Source: Streptomyces sp. V2I9 (GTDB taxonomy: Bacteria; Actinomycetota; Actinomycetes; Streptomycetales; Streptomycetaceae). Taken from it: DNA of 64,000 bases. How positions within the stretch are numbered: position 1 is the stretch's first letter; each line of letters begins with the position of its first letter. The position numbers were made by a program, and so were the translations under genes. Shown here piece by piece: positions 41,458 to 50,852 of the stretch. The DNA lies in contig NZ_JAUSZJ010000002.1 of the NCBI RefSeq assembly GCF_030817475.1, forward strand, positions 6,524,626 to 6,588,625, read 5' to 3'. The notes under the pieces are model-generated. The model saw nothing but the letters and a program-made list of their open reading frames with translations, did not search any database and was not told the origin of the DNA.

Positions 41458-43545
41458 GTGGCCGATATGGATGATCGGGTAGCGGGTGCCCTGTCGTTCC
41501 CCGAAGACTGGCCCGCCCACCCGGACCTCAGCCTCGCCCTGAACCGTATGGGCAGCTTCGACTGGGACCTCGACACCGGCCTCATGCACATGGACCAGCC
41601 GGCTCTCGACGTGTTCGACCTGACCGCGGACGAGTACGACGGCCGGCCGGCCTCCCTCGCGCCCCGCGTGCCGACGGACGAGGCCCAGCGCCTCGACGGG
41701 CTGGTCTCGCAAGCCCTCAAGAGCGGCCGCGTCAACTACGGCGCGTACTTCCGCGTCCAGCGCCGCGACGGCACCCTGCGCTGGACCCACACCCAGGGTT
41801 TCGTCCGCCGGGACGAGAACGGCCGTCCGCGCCGCATCATCGGGATCGTCCGCGACGCCACCCAGGAACTGGCCGACTCCACCGCCCGGCACGAACTGGA
41901 CGAGGAACGCCGCAGGCGCACCAGCCTGGTCGAGGGCACCACCGCCGCGCTGGCCCACGCCCGTACCGTCAAGGACGTCATCGCCGTCCTCAAGAACTCC
42001 GAGGGGCTCGCCCACCTCGGTGCCACCAGCCTCGTCATGGGTCTGCTGGAGTCCGGCCGCATCCACCTCGTGGCCGACGGCCCGGAAGGCGCGCACGTCC
42101 CCGGCACCCGGTACACCCGCGTGGACGAGCAGTACCCGATGAGCGAAGTGGTCCGCACGCTGGCCCCGCGCTTCATCGAGTCCGCCGAGGACTTCGCCGC
42201 CTCCTACCCGATCCTGTGGCCCGGCATCAGCCGCCTCGGGATCACCTCCGCCGCCTACATGCCGCTGATCGCCCAGGCCCGTCCGATCGGCGCCCTCGGT
42301 CTCCTCTACAGCGGCAAGGCCGGCTTCACCGCCGACGAGCGCAACCTCCTGATGGCGCTCGGGACCTCCATCGCTCAGAGCCTCCAGCGCGCGATGCTCT
42401 ACGAACAGGAGCACGACCTCGCCGAAGGGCTCCAGCAGGCGATGCTGCCGCGCCGGATCCCCGCCGTGCCCGGCGCGCAGGTGGCCGTCCGCTACCGTTC
42501 GGCCCGGCTCGGCCGGGACATCGGCGGCGACTGGTACGACCTGATCCCGCTGCCCGGCGGCCGGGTCGGCGCCGTCATCGGGGACGTACAGGGGCACGAC
42601 ACGCACGCCGCCGCCGTCATGGGGCAGCTCCGGATCGTCCTGCGCGCGTACGCGGCCGAGGGGCACAGCCCCGCCACGGTGATGGCCCGTGCCTCCGTCT
42701 TCCTCCACGAACTGGACACCGACCGCTTCGCCACCTGCACCTACGCCGAGGCCGACCTCACCACCGGGGTCGTGCAGCTGGTCCGCGCGGGGCACGTGGA
42801 CCCGGTGGTGCGGGACGTGGACGGCAGCTGCCGCAGAGTGGTGTCCGAGGGCGGGCTCCCGCTCGGACTCTCGGCGGAGTTCGGCCGACTGGAGTATCCC
42901 GTCGGCACGGTCGAACTCGACCCCGGCCAGACGATGATCCTCTTCACCGACGGGCTCGTCGAGCTGCCGGGCTCCGACCTCGACGAAGGCATGCAGCGGC
43001 TCACCGCACTCGTCACGAACGGCCCCCGGGACCTCCAGGAGCTGGCCGACCGGCTCTGCGACGCCGTCGACGGCCGCGGCGGCCAGGACGACGTCGCGGT
43101 CCTGCTGCTGCGCCGCCGTGCCGCCCACGCCCCCCAGTCGGGCGGCCGGCTCCAGCAGCACGTCGCGCAGAACGACCCCGAGGCGCTGAGCTCGGCCCGG
43201 CACATGATCCGGGCCGCGGTCCGGGCCTGGGGGGCCGGGGAGAGGGCCGACGAGATCGAACTCGCCGCCGACGAGCTGATCACCAACGCCCTCATGCACA
43301 CCGACGGCGGCGCGATCGTCACGATCCGGGTGCTCACCGGGTCCGAACGCCGACTGCGCGTCGATGTCGAGGACCGTTCCAGCGCCCTGCCCCGGCGCCG
43401 CGAAGCGGGGGAGGACGGGGTGTCGGGACGCGGCCTGATGCTGGTGGACCGGCTGGCCGACGTCTGGGGGGTGGAGTCGCGCGGCAGCGGCAAATGCGTG
43501 TGGTGCGAGTTCCTCATCCCGGCCCGCTCGACCCCGGACCGCTGA
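41458..43545 (+). CDS. PAS-GAF-PP2C-HATPase signalling protein
   Basis: This 695-residue cytosolic protein combines sensing with both arms of a partner switch. In order: a PAS domain (about 25-150, with GSFDWDLDTG and DGTLRWTHTQGF), a GAF domain (about 160-330), a SpoIIE-type PP2C phosphatase (about 340-555, with GGDWYDLI, GDVQGHDTHAAA and LFTDGLVELPG), and a C-terminal RsbW-like HATPase (about 575-690, with ADELITNALMHT and GRGLMLVD). The start is the GTG at 41458 or the ATG at 41467. In Streptomyces such fusions couple light, redox or metabolite input to sigma-factor control. The sensed signal is not evident. Confidence 0.9.
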   Translation: MADMDDRVAGALSFPEDWPAHPDLSLALNRMGSFDWDLDTGLMHMDQPALDVFDLTADEYDGRPASLAPRVPTDEAQRLDGLVSQALKSGRVNYGAYFRVQRRDGTLRWTHTQGFVRRDENGRPRRIIGIVRDATQELADSTARHELDEERRRRTSLVEGTTAALAHARTVKDVIAVLKNSEGLAHLGATSLVMGLLESGRIHLVADGPEGAHVPGTRYTRVDEQYPMSEVVRTLAPRFIESAEDFAASYPILWPGISRLGITSAAYMPLIAQARPIGALGLLYSGKAGFTADERNLLMALGTSIAQSLQRAMLYEQEHDLAEGLQQAMLPRRIPAVPGAQVAVRYRSARLGRDIGGDWYDLIPLPGGRVGAVIGDVQGHDTHAAAVMGQLRIVLRAYAAEGHSPATVMARASVFLHELDTDRFATCTYAEADLTTGVVQLVRAGHVDPVVRDVDGSCRRVVSEGGLPLGLSAEFGRLEYPVGTVELDPGQTMILFTDGLVELPGSDLDEGMQRLTALVTNGPRDLQELADRLCDAVDGRGGQDDVAVLLLRRRAAHAPQSGGRLQQHVAQNDPEALSSARHMIRAAVRAWGAGERADEIELAADELITNALMHTDGGAIVTIRVLTGSERRLRVDVEDRSSALPRRREAGEDGVSGRGLMLVDRLADVWGVESRGSGKCVWCEFLIPARSTPDR

Positions 43546-43660
43546 ACCCCGGACCGTCCCGTCCCGGCCGAACGTGACCGGCACTGCGACGTGACATTAC
43601 GTAACATGTCCGTGCTCGACCGTGACCGACCGCAAGGATTGACTGCGGAGGATCGGAGAC

Positions 43661-45091
43661 TTGCCCGGCCCTCCCGCCCCCGGCTCCGCTGCCCTCGACG
43701 CCATCTTCGACGACATGAGGCCCCCGTTGAGTACCGAGCTCCTCGCCCCGCTCGATCTCGCCTTCTGGCACCTCGAATCGGACGCCCACCCGATGCACCT
43801 GGGCGCGCTCGCCGTCTTCGCCCCGACACCCGGCACCGGTCCGCGGCGCATCCTCGGCCTTCTCGCCGACCGCGCCGCCGCCATCCCCCGGCTGCGTATG
43901 CGCGTACGGGACGTCCTGCTGCCGGTCGGCGGCGCGGCATGGGCCGTGGACAAGGACTTCGACGTGCGCCGGCACGTCGAACACGTTCCCGTGGGCGACG
44001 GCGACTTCATGGCGGAGGCCACCCGGCTGGCCGGCGAACTGATGGAGCGACCGCTCGGGCGCGGGCTGCCGCCCTGGCGGATGTACCTCCTCTGCGGTGC
44101 GGACGGAGCCCCCTTCGCCGTCCTGGTCAAGCTGCACCACGCCCTGGCCGACGGCCTGCGGGCGGTCGCCATCGGGGCCGGGATCTTCGACGAGATCGCC
44201 GCCGTCACCAGCGCCCGCGCCGCCTCCCGGAGCCTGCCGCCCGTCCCGCCCCGGTCGTGGCTGCCGGACCCGCAGGAGATGGCGGGGATGGCACTCGGAC
44301 GGATCGGCGAGGTCGGCCGGGCACTCGGCGTGGGGGCCTCCGTCGTCCGCGCCGGCCGCCTCGGCCTGTGGAGTCCCTCCGCCTTCACCGCCCCCTCCAG
44401 CGGCACCCGGCGCCTGGCCACCGCCGACCTCGACGCCGGGGACCTCCAGCGGATGCGGCGCACCGAGGGCGGCACCGCCAACGACATCCTCCTCGCCGTC
44501 GTCGCCGGGGCGCTGCGCCGCTGGATGGCCGGACGCGGCGAAACCCTGCCCACGGCCGACCCGCGCGCCCTGGTCCCCGTCTCCCGGCGCCGCCCCGGCG
44601 GGCCCGCCACCGGCAACCGGCTCTCCGCGTACCTGCTCGGGCTGCCGGTCACCGAGGCCGACCCGCGCGCACGGCTCCGTGCGGTCCGGCGGGCGATGGA
44701 CCGGAACAAGGCGGCCGGGCCGCTCAGGGGCGCCGGAGCCGTCGCCGTACTCGCCGACCAACTGCCCCCGCTGGCGCACCGGTTCGGCGCACCCCTGGCC
44801 GCCAACGCCGCCCGCGTGCTCTTCGACGTCCTGGTCACCAGCGTGCCGCTGCCCCGCTCCGCGCTCTCCCTGGGCGGCTGCCCGCTCACGGCCCTCCACC
44901 CCATGGCACCGCTGGCGCGGGGCCAGTCCCTGGCGGTCGCCCTGACCACCTACGGCGGGCGGGTGCACGTGGGCCTGGTGGCGGACGGCAAGGCGCTGCC
45001 CGACCTCGACCGGCTCGCCGCGGCGGTCGGGGAGGAGTTCACGGAGCTGTACGCCCTCGTCACCGGCACGGACCGCGCACCGGTCTCCTGA
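43661..45091 (+). CDS. Wax ester synthase/diacylglycerol acyltransferase
   Basis: This 476-residue WS/DGAT enzyme transfers acyl groups from acyl-CoA to diacylglycerol or fatty alcohols, making storage lipids. The catalytic HHxxxDG motif is HHALADG (His159-Gly165), and the N-terminal block LAPLDLAFWHLES plus the later PLPRSALSLGG, normally PLNGPG-like, are in place. The start is the TTG at 43661, behind GGAGG; the ATG at 43715 is an alternative. It resembles S. coelicolor SCO0958 from memory. It lies 36 bp upstream of the DNA glycosylase gene, and a possible palindromic motif (gacat/atgtc at 43593-43610) is upstream. Confidence 0.9.
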   Translation: MPGPPAPGSAALDAIFDDMRPPLSTELLAPLDLAFWHLESDAHPMHLGALAVFAPTPGTGPRRILGLLADRAAAIPRLRMRVRDVLLPVGGAAWAVDKDFDVRRHVEHVPVGDGDFMAEATRLAGELMERPLGRGLPPWRMYLLCGADGAPFAVLVKLHHALADGLRAVAIGAGIFDEIAAVTSARAASRSLPPVPPRSWLPDPQEMAGMALGRIGEVGRALGVGASVVRAGRLGLWSPSAFTAPSSGTRRLATADLDAGDLQRMRRTEGGTANDILLAVVAGALRRWMAGRGETLPTADPRALVPVSRRRPGGPATGNRLSAYLLGLPVTEADPRARLRAVRRAMDRNKAAGPLRGAGAVAVLADQLPPLAHRFGAPLAANAARVLFDVLVTSVPLPRSALSLGGCPLTALHPMAPLARGQSLAVALTTYGGRVHVGLVADGKALPDLDRLAAAVGEEFTELYALVTGTDRAPVS

Positions 45092-45127
45092 CAGGCAGCC
45101 GGGCGGCGGCTGCGGCAGTCTGGAACC

Positions 45128-45988
45128 ATGCCCGAACTGCCCGAAGTCGAAGCCCTGCGGGTCTTCCTCGACGACCACCTGACCGGCAAGGGGATCGCCC
45201 GCGTCCTGCCGCTGGCGATCAGCGTCCTGAAGACGTACGACCCGCCGCTGACCGCCCTGGACGGCGCGGCCGTCACCGCGGTCTCCCGGTACGGCAAGTT
45301 CCTCGACATCGAGGCGGGCGGCCTCCACCTCTGCACCCACCTCGCCCGCGCCGGCTGGCTCCGCTGGAAGGACTCCTTTCCCGCCGCCCCTCCCCGCCCC
45401 GGCAAGGGGCCGCTCGCCCTGCGCCTGGTCACCACCGACGGCGACGGCTTCGACCTGACCGAGATGGGCACCAAGAAGCGCCTCTCCGTCCACCTCGTCC
45501 ACGACCCCCGGGACGTCCCCGGTATCGCCCGCCTCGGCCCGGACCCGCTGGCCGACGCCTTCGACCGCGACGCGTTCGCCGCGCTGCTCGCCGGGGAGCG
45601 CCGCCAGATCAAGGGCGCGCTGCGCGACCAGTCGCTGATCGCGGGCATCGGCAACGCCTACAGCGACGAGATCCTGCACGTCGCGCGGATGTCCCCGTTC
45701 AAACGCACCGCCGACCTCCGCGAGGACGACGTCACCCGGCTGTACAGCGCGCTGCGCACCACGCTCAAGGACGCCGTGGACCGCTCCAGCGGGGTGGAGG
45801 CGGGGAAGCTCAAGGCCGAGAAGAAGACCGGGATGCGGGTCCACGGGCGGGCCGGCGAAGCCTGCCCGGTCTGCGGGAACACCATCCTGGAGGTCTCCTT
45901 CAGCGACTCCTCGCTCCAGTACTGCCCCACCTGCCAGACCGGAGGCAAGCCGCTGGCGGACCGGAGGCTCTCGAAGTTCCTGAAGTGA
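45128..45988 (+). CDS. Nei/Fpg-family DNA glycosylase
   Basis: This 286-residue base-excision repair enzyme removes oxidised bases and nicks the strand by beta/delta elimination. The N terminus PELPEVE places the catalytic Pro2 and Glu3 at the start of the mature enzyme. The helix-two-turn-helix region contains LRDQSLIAGIGNAYSDEILH, and a zinc finger follows (CPVCGNTI, YCPTCQTGG). The first residues and the lesion-recognition loops resemble actinobacterial Nei-like members more than housekeeping MutM. The ATG at 45128 is followed directly by the active-site Pro. Confidence 0.93.
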   Translation: MPELPEVEALRVFLDDHLTGKGIARVLPLAISVLKTYDPPLTALDGAAVTAVSRYGKFLDIEAGGLHLCTHLARAGWLRWKDSFPAAPPRPGKGPLALRLVTTDGDGFDLTEMGTKKRLSVHLVHDPRDVPGIARLGPDPLADAFDRDAFAALLAGERRQIKGALRDQSLIAGIGNAYSDEILHVARMSPFKRTADLREDDVTRLYSALRTTLKDAVDRSSGVEAGKLKAEKKTGMRVHGRAGEACPVCGNTILEVSFSDSSLQYCPTCQTGGKPLADRRLSKFLK

Positions 45989-46219
45989 CGGCCCGGCGGC
46001 CCCGTCGCCGCCGGCCCCGCCCGTGCCCCGGCGAACCCGCGGACCCGCCCGCGGCACATCCGGAGCGGCTCCCCGGACGGCCCTGCAAGCGGAACGTGTC
46101 GGCGCTCCCGAGCCGCCCGTGACCCAGGCCCTCGCCCGGATACGAGGCACGGCAGTCCGCGGGTACCGCGCTACGGGAACAAGCCGCGCAACGCTCGGGC
46201 CATCGGCCCGGAGAGCACC

Positions 46220-46225
46220 TAAACT
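46220..46225 (+). promoter_or_regulatory. -10 box for leaderless LytTR regulator gene
   Basis: TAAACT ends 8 nt before the ATG at 46234, so transcription should begin at or next to the start codon. No Shine-Dalgarno sequence is present. Confidence 0.5.
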
Positions 46226-46233
46226 CCGGCCTC

Positions 46234-46986
46234 ATGCTGCGCGTACTCGCCGTCGACGACGAACCACCCGCCCTGGAGGAACTCCTCTACCTCCTGCGCG
46301 CCGACCCCCGTGTCCGCAGTGCCGAGGGCGCGACCAGCGCGACCGAGGCACTGCGGCGCATCGGCGGCGCGGTGGACGCGGCACCCGACGGCCCGTCCGC
46401 GATCGACGTGGTCTTCCTCGACATCCACATGGCCGGTCTCACCGGTCTCGACGTCGCCCAGCTCCTCGCCGGATTCGCCGCGCCCCCGCTCATCGTCTTC
46501 GTGACCGCGCACGAGGGCTTCGCGCTCCAGGCGTTCGACCTCAAGGCCGTCGACTACGTCCTCAAACCGGTCCGCCGGGAACGCCTCGCCGAAGCCGTCC
46601 GCCGCGTCGCCGAGCAGGTGGGCGACCGGTCCGCCCCGGTCCACGACGGTGCGGGCGACCAGATCCCGGTCGAACTCGGCGGCGTCATCCGCTTCGTCCC
46701 CATCGACGAGATCGCGTACGCCGAGGCACAGGGCGACTACGCGCGGCTGCACACCACCAACGGCAGTCACCTCGTCCGCATTCCGCTCACCACCCTGGAG
46801 GAGCGCTGGCGCTCCCGCGGCTTCGTCCGCATCCACCGCCGTCACCTCGTGGCCCTCGGCCGGATCGACGAACTGCGCCTGGACGCAGGCAGCATGAGCG
46901 TACGCATCGGGGAGGCCGAGCTCGCCGTCAGCCGCCGCCACACCCGCGCGCTGCGCGACCTCCTGATGCGGCAGGGCGGCCGCTGA
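46234..46986 (+). CDS. LytTR-family response regulator
   Basis: This 250-residue response regulator has a receiver domain (1-125) with phosphoacceptor Asp63 in FLDIHMAG and Lys in VLKPVRR, and a LytTR DNA-binding domain (about 145-245: EIAYAEAQGDYARLHT, FVRIHRRHLVAL). It is the probable partner of the LytS-type kinase at 49012, four genes on in the same direction, with a DUF485 protein and a symporter between them. It should bind direct repeats near the promoter of the transporter genes. Confidence 0.92.
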   Translation: MLRVLAVDDEPPALEELLYLLRADPRVRSAEGATSATEALRRIGGAVDAAPDGPSAIDVVFLDIHMAGLTGLDVAQLLAGFAAPPLIVFVTAHEGFALQAFDLKAVDYVLKPVRRERLAEAVRRVAEQVGDRSAPVHDGAGDQIPVELGGVIRFVPIDEIAYAEAQGDYARLHTTNGSHLVRIPLTTLEERWRSRGFVRIHRRHLVALGRIDELRLDAGSMSVRIGEAELAVSRRHTRALRDLLMRQGGR

Positions 46987-47153
46987 CCGGCTGCCCGAGG
47001 CCGTCTCCGCGAGAGCGCGCGAGGAGGGACGGTCAGGCACCGCGCGAGCACACCGGCCGGGCCGTGCGAGGAGCTACGGTGCCGCCGCTGACCTGGGGGG
47101 ACCTTCAGCGTTCCCTTCCCACTGAGGCCCGCCGACGCCTACACTCCGAGCCC

Positions 47154-47516
47154 ATGTCCGCAGAGCCCACCCCCCGGCGCGAAGTGGTGACGGGGGAGCC
47201 GCGCCGGGTACGCCCGCTGCCCCGCTACCGCACCCAGGCGGAGATCGACGAGCAGACCGCCCTCGGCGGCGCCTATGTGCGCTCGCTGATGCGCGGCCAA
47301 CTGCGCGCCGGACTCACCGTCTTCGGCGTGCTCGCCCTCGTGACGGGCACCCTGCCGCCGCTGTTCGCCGCGCTGAACAGCCCCGCCCTGGTCTGGGGGG
47401 TGCTCGGCTTCGCCGCCTATCCGCCGCTCACCCTCGCCGCCTGGTGGTACGTCCGCCGGGCCGAGCGCAACGAACGCGACTTCGCCCGGCTGGTGGAGGG
47501 CCGCCCCGCCCCGTGA
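47154..47516 (+). CDS. DUF485-like small membrane protein
   Basis: This is a 120-residue protein with a basic N-terminal tail and two membrane segments (about 48-70 and 77-99) followed by a charged C terminus (RRAERNERDFARLVEG). This layout and its position directly before a solute:sodium symporter match the YjcH-type DUF485 proteins that accompany acetate or pyruvate permeases. The ATG at 47154 is 8 nt after TACACT (47140-47145), indicating a leaderless message. The TGA overlaps the symporter's GTG. Confidence 0.78.
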   Translation: MSAEPTPRREVVTGEPRRVRPLPRYRTQAEIDEQTALGGAYVRSLMRGQLRAGLTVFGVLALVTGTLPPLFAALNSPALVWGVLGFAAYPPLTLAAWWYVRRAERNERDFARLVEGRPAP

Positions 47517-49015
47517 GCACCCCCGACCACATGGCGTCCTGGGTGGCGGTCGTCCTCGTCGTCCTCGCCACCGTCCTCGTCGGCGGGTTCGGCCTGCGCA
47601 TCTCCCGTACGACCTCCGACTTCTACGTGGCCTCCCGCACCGTGCGGCCCCGCCTCAACGCCGCCGCGATCAGTGGCGAGTACCTCTCGGCCGCCTCCTT
47701 CCTCGGCGTCGCCGGCCTCGTCCTCGTCCACGGCCCCGACATGCTCTGGTACCCGGTCGGCTACACGGCCGGATACCTGGTGCTCCTCGTCTTCGTCGCC
47801 GCACCGCTGCGCCGCTCCGGCGCGTACACCCTGCCCGACTTCGCCGAGGGCCGCCTCGAATCACGGCGGGTCCGACGGCTGGTCAGCGCCCTGGTCGTCG
47901 GGGCCGGCTGGCTCTACCTCGTCCCGCAGCTCCAGGGCGCAGGACTCACCCTCAAGATCCTCACCGGCGCCCCCGGCTGGCTCGGCGACGTGCTCGTCGC
48001 GGCCGTCGTGACCGCCGCCGTCGCCGCGGGCGGGATGCGCTCCATCACCTTCGTCCAGGTCTTCCAGTACTGGCTGAAGCTCACCGCGCTCCTGGTCCCC
48101 GCCCTCTTCCTGGTCCTCGCCTGGCAGGGCGACGGCCGGCCCCGGATCGGCCTCGACGACCAGCTCGCCGTCTTCCGCGCCGACCACCCGCTCTACGCCA
48201 CCTACGGGCTGATCGTGGCGACCTTCCTCGGCACCATGGGCCTGCCCCACGTCGTCGTCCGCTTCTACACCAGCCCCAACGGCCGCGACGCCCGCCGTAC
48301 CACCGTCGCCGTCCTCGCCCTGGTCGGCCTCTTCTATCTGCTGCCCCCCGTCTACGGTGCGCTCGGCCGCCTCTACACCCCCGAACTGCGGTACGGGGGA
48401 GACGCGGACGCCGCCGTCCTGCTGCTGCCCGCGCGGGTGATCGGCGGCGTCGGCGGCGACCTCCTCGGGGCGCTGATCGCCGGTGGGGCGTTCGCCGCGT
48501 TCCTGTCCACCGCCTCCGGGCTCACCATGGCCGTCGCCGGCGTGATCACCCAGGACGTGCTGCCCTCGCGCGGGGTACGCCACTTCCGCCTGGCCACCGT
48601 CCTCGCCATCGCCGTGCCGCTGCTGATCTCGCTGCTGGTCAGCCGGGTGCCGGTGGCCGACGCGGTGGGCATGGCCTTCGCCGTCTCCGCCTCCTCGTTC
48701 TGCCCCCTGCTCGTCCTCGGCATCTGGTGGCGGAGGCTCACCCCGCCGGGCGCGGCGGCCGGTCTCCTGCTCGGCGGCGGGTCCGCGCTGCTCGCCGCGG
48801 CCATCACGGTCGGCGGAGCGGTACGCCCGCCGGGCTGGCCGCACGCCCTGCTCGCCTGGCCCGCCGTCTGGTCCGTCCCCGTGGGCTTTCTCGCGATGAT
48901 CCTCGTCTCGCTCGCCACCCCCGGCCGCGTACCCCGGGGCACCAACGCCGCCATGACCCGCTTCCACCTCCCCGAAACCCTCACCTCGGCGCGGGCCGCC
49001 GGGAGGGAACGATGA
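47513..49015 (+). CDS. Solute:sodium symporter family permease
   Basis: This 500-residue protein of the SSS family has about 13 membrane segments. It carries the family motifs near segment 2 (ASRTVRPRLNAAAISGEYLSAASFLG is split by a typical AISG turn) and later GLPHVVVRFYT and AFLSTASGLTMAVAG. It is closest to ActP/MctC-type acetate, pyruvate or monocarboxylate importers. The GTG at 47513 overlaps the DUF485 stop (GTGA), and the kinase start overlaps its stop (ATGA), so transport and sensing are cotranslated. Confidence 0.9.
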   Translation: MSTPDHMASWVAVVLVVLATVLVGGFGLRISRTTSDFYVASRTVRPRLNAAAISGEYLSAASFLGVAGLVLVHGPDMLWYPVGYTAGYLVLLVFVAAPLRRSGAYTLPDFAEGRLESRRVRRLVSALVVGAGWLYLVPQLQGAGLTLKILTGAPGWLGDVLVAAVVTAAVAAGGMRSITFVQVFQYWLKLTALLVPALFLVLAWQGDGRPRIGLDDQLAVFRADHPLYATYGLIVATFLGTMGLPHVVVRFYTSPNGRDARRTTVAVLALVGLFYLLPPVYGALGRLYTPELRYGGDADAAVLLLPARVIGGVGGDLLGALIAGGAFAAFLSTASGLTMAVAGVITQDVLPSRGVRHFRLATVLAIAVPLLISLLVSRVPVADAVGMAFAVSASSFCPLLVLGIWWRRLTPPGAAAGLLLGGGSALLAAAITVGGAVRPPGWPHALLAWPAVWSVPVGFLAMILVSLATPGRVPRGTNAAMTRFHLPETLTSARAAGRER

Positions 49016-50202
49016 GCGGGGCCGGGGCCGCTGTCCTCGTCGTCCTGGCCGTGCTGCTGTTCGGGGCCGGTCATCTGCTCGGCCGTCGCACCGCCCGCCC
49101 GGTGCGCCCCAGCGACGTCGGCACCCCCGTCGAGCACGCCACCTTCGAGACCCTGCACACCGCGTCGCTGGCCGCCCCGCCGCTGCGGGCCGGGCTCACC
49201 GAGGAGAGCGCCCGGCGTGCCGCCCGCAGGCTGCGCTCCCTGCTCGGGACGGACGCCCTCTGTCTCACCGACCGGGACCGGGTGCTGGTCTGGGACGGGG
49301 CAGGGCAGCACCACGGCAAGGACGTGATGGAGCACCTGAAGGTGCCGCTCGACAACGGCCGCGGCACCGCCTTCGACAGCGGCTGCGCCGACCTCGACTG
49401 CCCGCTGCGCTGGGCCGTCGCCGTACCGCTCACCGTCGAGAACCGCGTCCTGGGCGCACTCGTCGCCTACGCCCCCCGCGAGTCGGCGGTGCTGGCCCGA
49501 GCGGCGGGGGAGGTGGCGCGCTGGGTCTGCGTCCAGCTCGAACTGGCCGAGCTGGACCGCTCCCGTACCCAGCTCATCGAGGCCGAGATCAAGGCCCTGC
49601 GGGCGCAGATCTCCCCGCACTTCATCTTCAACTCGCTGGCCGCGATCGCCTCGTTCGTCCGGACCGACCCCGAACAGGCCCGTGAACTGCTGCTGGAATT
49701 CGCCGATTTCACCCGTTACTCGTTCCGGCGGCACGGCGAGTTCACCACGCTGGCGGACGAACTGCACTCCATCGACCAGTACTTGGCACTCGTCCGGGCC
49801 CGCTTCGGAGAGCGACTCGCCGTCACCCTCCAGGTCGCCCCCGAGGTGCTCCCGGTCGCACTGCCGTTCCTGTGCCTCCAGCCGCTGGTGGAGAACGCCG
49901 TCAAGCACGGGCTCGAAGGGGCGGTCACCCGCAGCCGGATCACCATCAGCGCGCTGGACGCCGGCTCGGAGGCCGAAGTGGTCATCGAGGACGACGGGAC
50001 CGGCATGGACCCCGAACGGCTGCGTCGGATCCTGCGCGGCGAAGGCGGCGCCTCCTCCGGCATCGGACTGCTCAACGTGGACGAGCGGCTGCGCCAGGTC
50101 TACGGCGACGACTACGGTCTCGTCATCGAGACCGGGGTCGGGGCCGGCATGAAGATCACGCTGCGGCTGCCCAAGTACCGCGCCGGAGTGCACGGTTCCT
50201 GA
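49012..50202 (+). CDS. LytS-type sensor histidine kinase
   Basis: This 396-residue kinase has a single N-terminal membrane segment (about 5-22), a GAF domain (about 60-175), a His_kinase domain with His203 in ISPHFIFNSL and a HATPase domain (VENAVKHGLEG, DDGTGM, GIGLLNVDERL). It lacks the multi-pass membrane input of classical LytS, so the adjacent symporter may report substrate. It is the last gene of the four-gene unit and pairs with the LytTR regulator at 46234. Its 3' end overlaps the hypothetical gene at 50112 on the other strand by 91 bp. Confidence 0.92.
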   Translation: MSGAGAAVLVVLAVLLFGAGHLLGRRTARPVRPSDVGTPVEHATFETLHTASLAAPPLRAGLTEESARRAARRLRSLLGTDALCLTDRDRVLVWDGAGQHHGKDVMEHLKVPLDNGRGTAFDSGCADLDCPLRWAVAVPLTVENRVLGALVAYAPRESAVLARAAGEVARWVCVQLELAELDRSRTQLIEAEIKALRAQISPHFIFNSLAAIASFVRTDPEQARELLLEFADFTRYSFRRHGEFTTLADELHSIDQYLALVRARFGERLAVTLQVAPEVLPVALPFLCLQPLVENAVKHGLEGAVTRSRITISALDAGSEAEVVIEDDGTGMDPERLRRILRGEGGASSGIGLLNVDERLRQVYGDDYGLVIETGVGAGMKITLRLPKYRAGVHGS

Positions 50203-50741
50203 GCCCGGAGCCGGTGCGGTCCGGGTGTGCCGGGCCCTCGGCGCAGGTGGACGGCCAGGTGTCCGAGAGGGAGCCCCACCTGCCAGGCGGGCGTCCAGAT
50301 CCGGACCTCCCGGTCGCCCTCCGCCGCCAGGGGCGCGGGACCGATCGGGTCCAGGTCCGCCGCGAGCAGCTCGGTCTCCTCCGGCCGGCGCCAGGCCGCC
50401 CGCGCCAGCGCCAGATCGGGGTCCCCGGAGGCCGTGCTCCGTTCCGCCGCCGCCAGCCGCTCGCAGACCCAGCCGCGCCAGGCGCATTCGTACGCCGTGA
50501 GCACGCGCAGTTCGTCGACGCGCGGTCCGGGCAGGGCCGAGGGGGCCGGCGCCTCCCCGGGCCGCGCGCACGGGGACATCGTCAGCGCGAGCGCGTCGCG
50601 CCCCGCCCGGAACTCCGGCGTGGTCGGCTCCATCAGATCGCCGGTGCGCAGCAGCTCGTCGGCGATGTACTCGGTGGTCAGCCCGGCCATCGGCACCCGG
50701 AGCCCGTTTTCTCCGGTCCCGTCCGTATCCTCGGGACGCAT
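50112..50741 (-). CDS. Hypothetical protein overlapping the kinase 3' end
   Basis: This gene has a strong AAGGAGG sequence at good distance from the ATG at 50741, supporting translation of a 209-residue product. The N-terminal half contains a plausible folded region (TEYIADELLRTGDLMEPTTPEFRAGR, YECAWRGWVCERLAAAE) and the C-terminal 60 residues are Pro/Arg-rich. The last 30 codons are antisense to the 3' end of the LytS kinase gene. I do not recognise a family. Convergent overlap of 91 bp is unusual and may indicate that the original stop codon was lost. Confidence 0.55.
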   Translation of the reverse strand: MRPEDTDGTGENGLRVPMAGLTTEYIADELLRTGDLMEPTTPEFRAGRDALALTMSPCARPGEAPAPSALPGPRVDELRVLTAYECAWRGWVCERLAAAERSTASGDPDLALARAAWRRPEETELLAADLDPIGPAPLAAEGDREVRIWTPAWQVGLPLGHLAVHLRRGPGTPGPHRLRAQEPCTPARYLGSRSVIFMPAPTPVSMTRP

Positions 50742-50852
50742 CCCGTCTCGCCTCCTTCCTTGCCCGGTGCCGGGCTTCCCGCAGCATTGAACCGGGGGCG
50801 GCCGCCCCGCGTGGGCAGAAGGGAAGATCGCCCAGGAGATACGAGGCTGCGA

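Noticed and set aside
41317..43584. Minus-strand open frame of 755 codons
   Set aside because: Antisense shadow of the PAS-GAF-PP2C-HATPase gene, with no recognisable domain or ribosome-binding site.
43514..46150. Long minus-strand open frame of 878 codons
   Set aside because: It is the reverse complement of the WS/DGAT and DNA glycosylase genes. Its composition is Gly/Ala/Arg-rich without domains, as is typical of antisense frames in GC-rich DNA.
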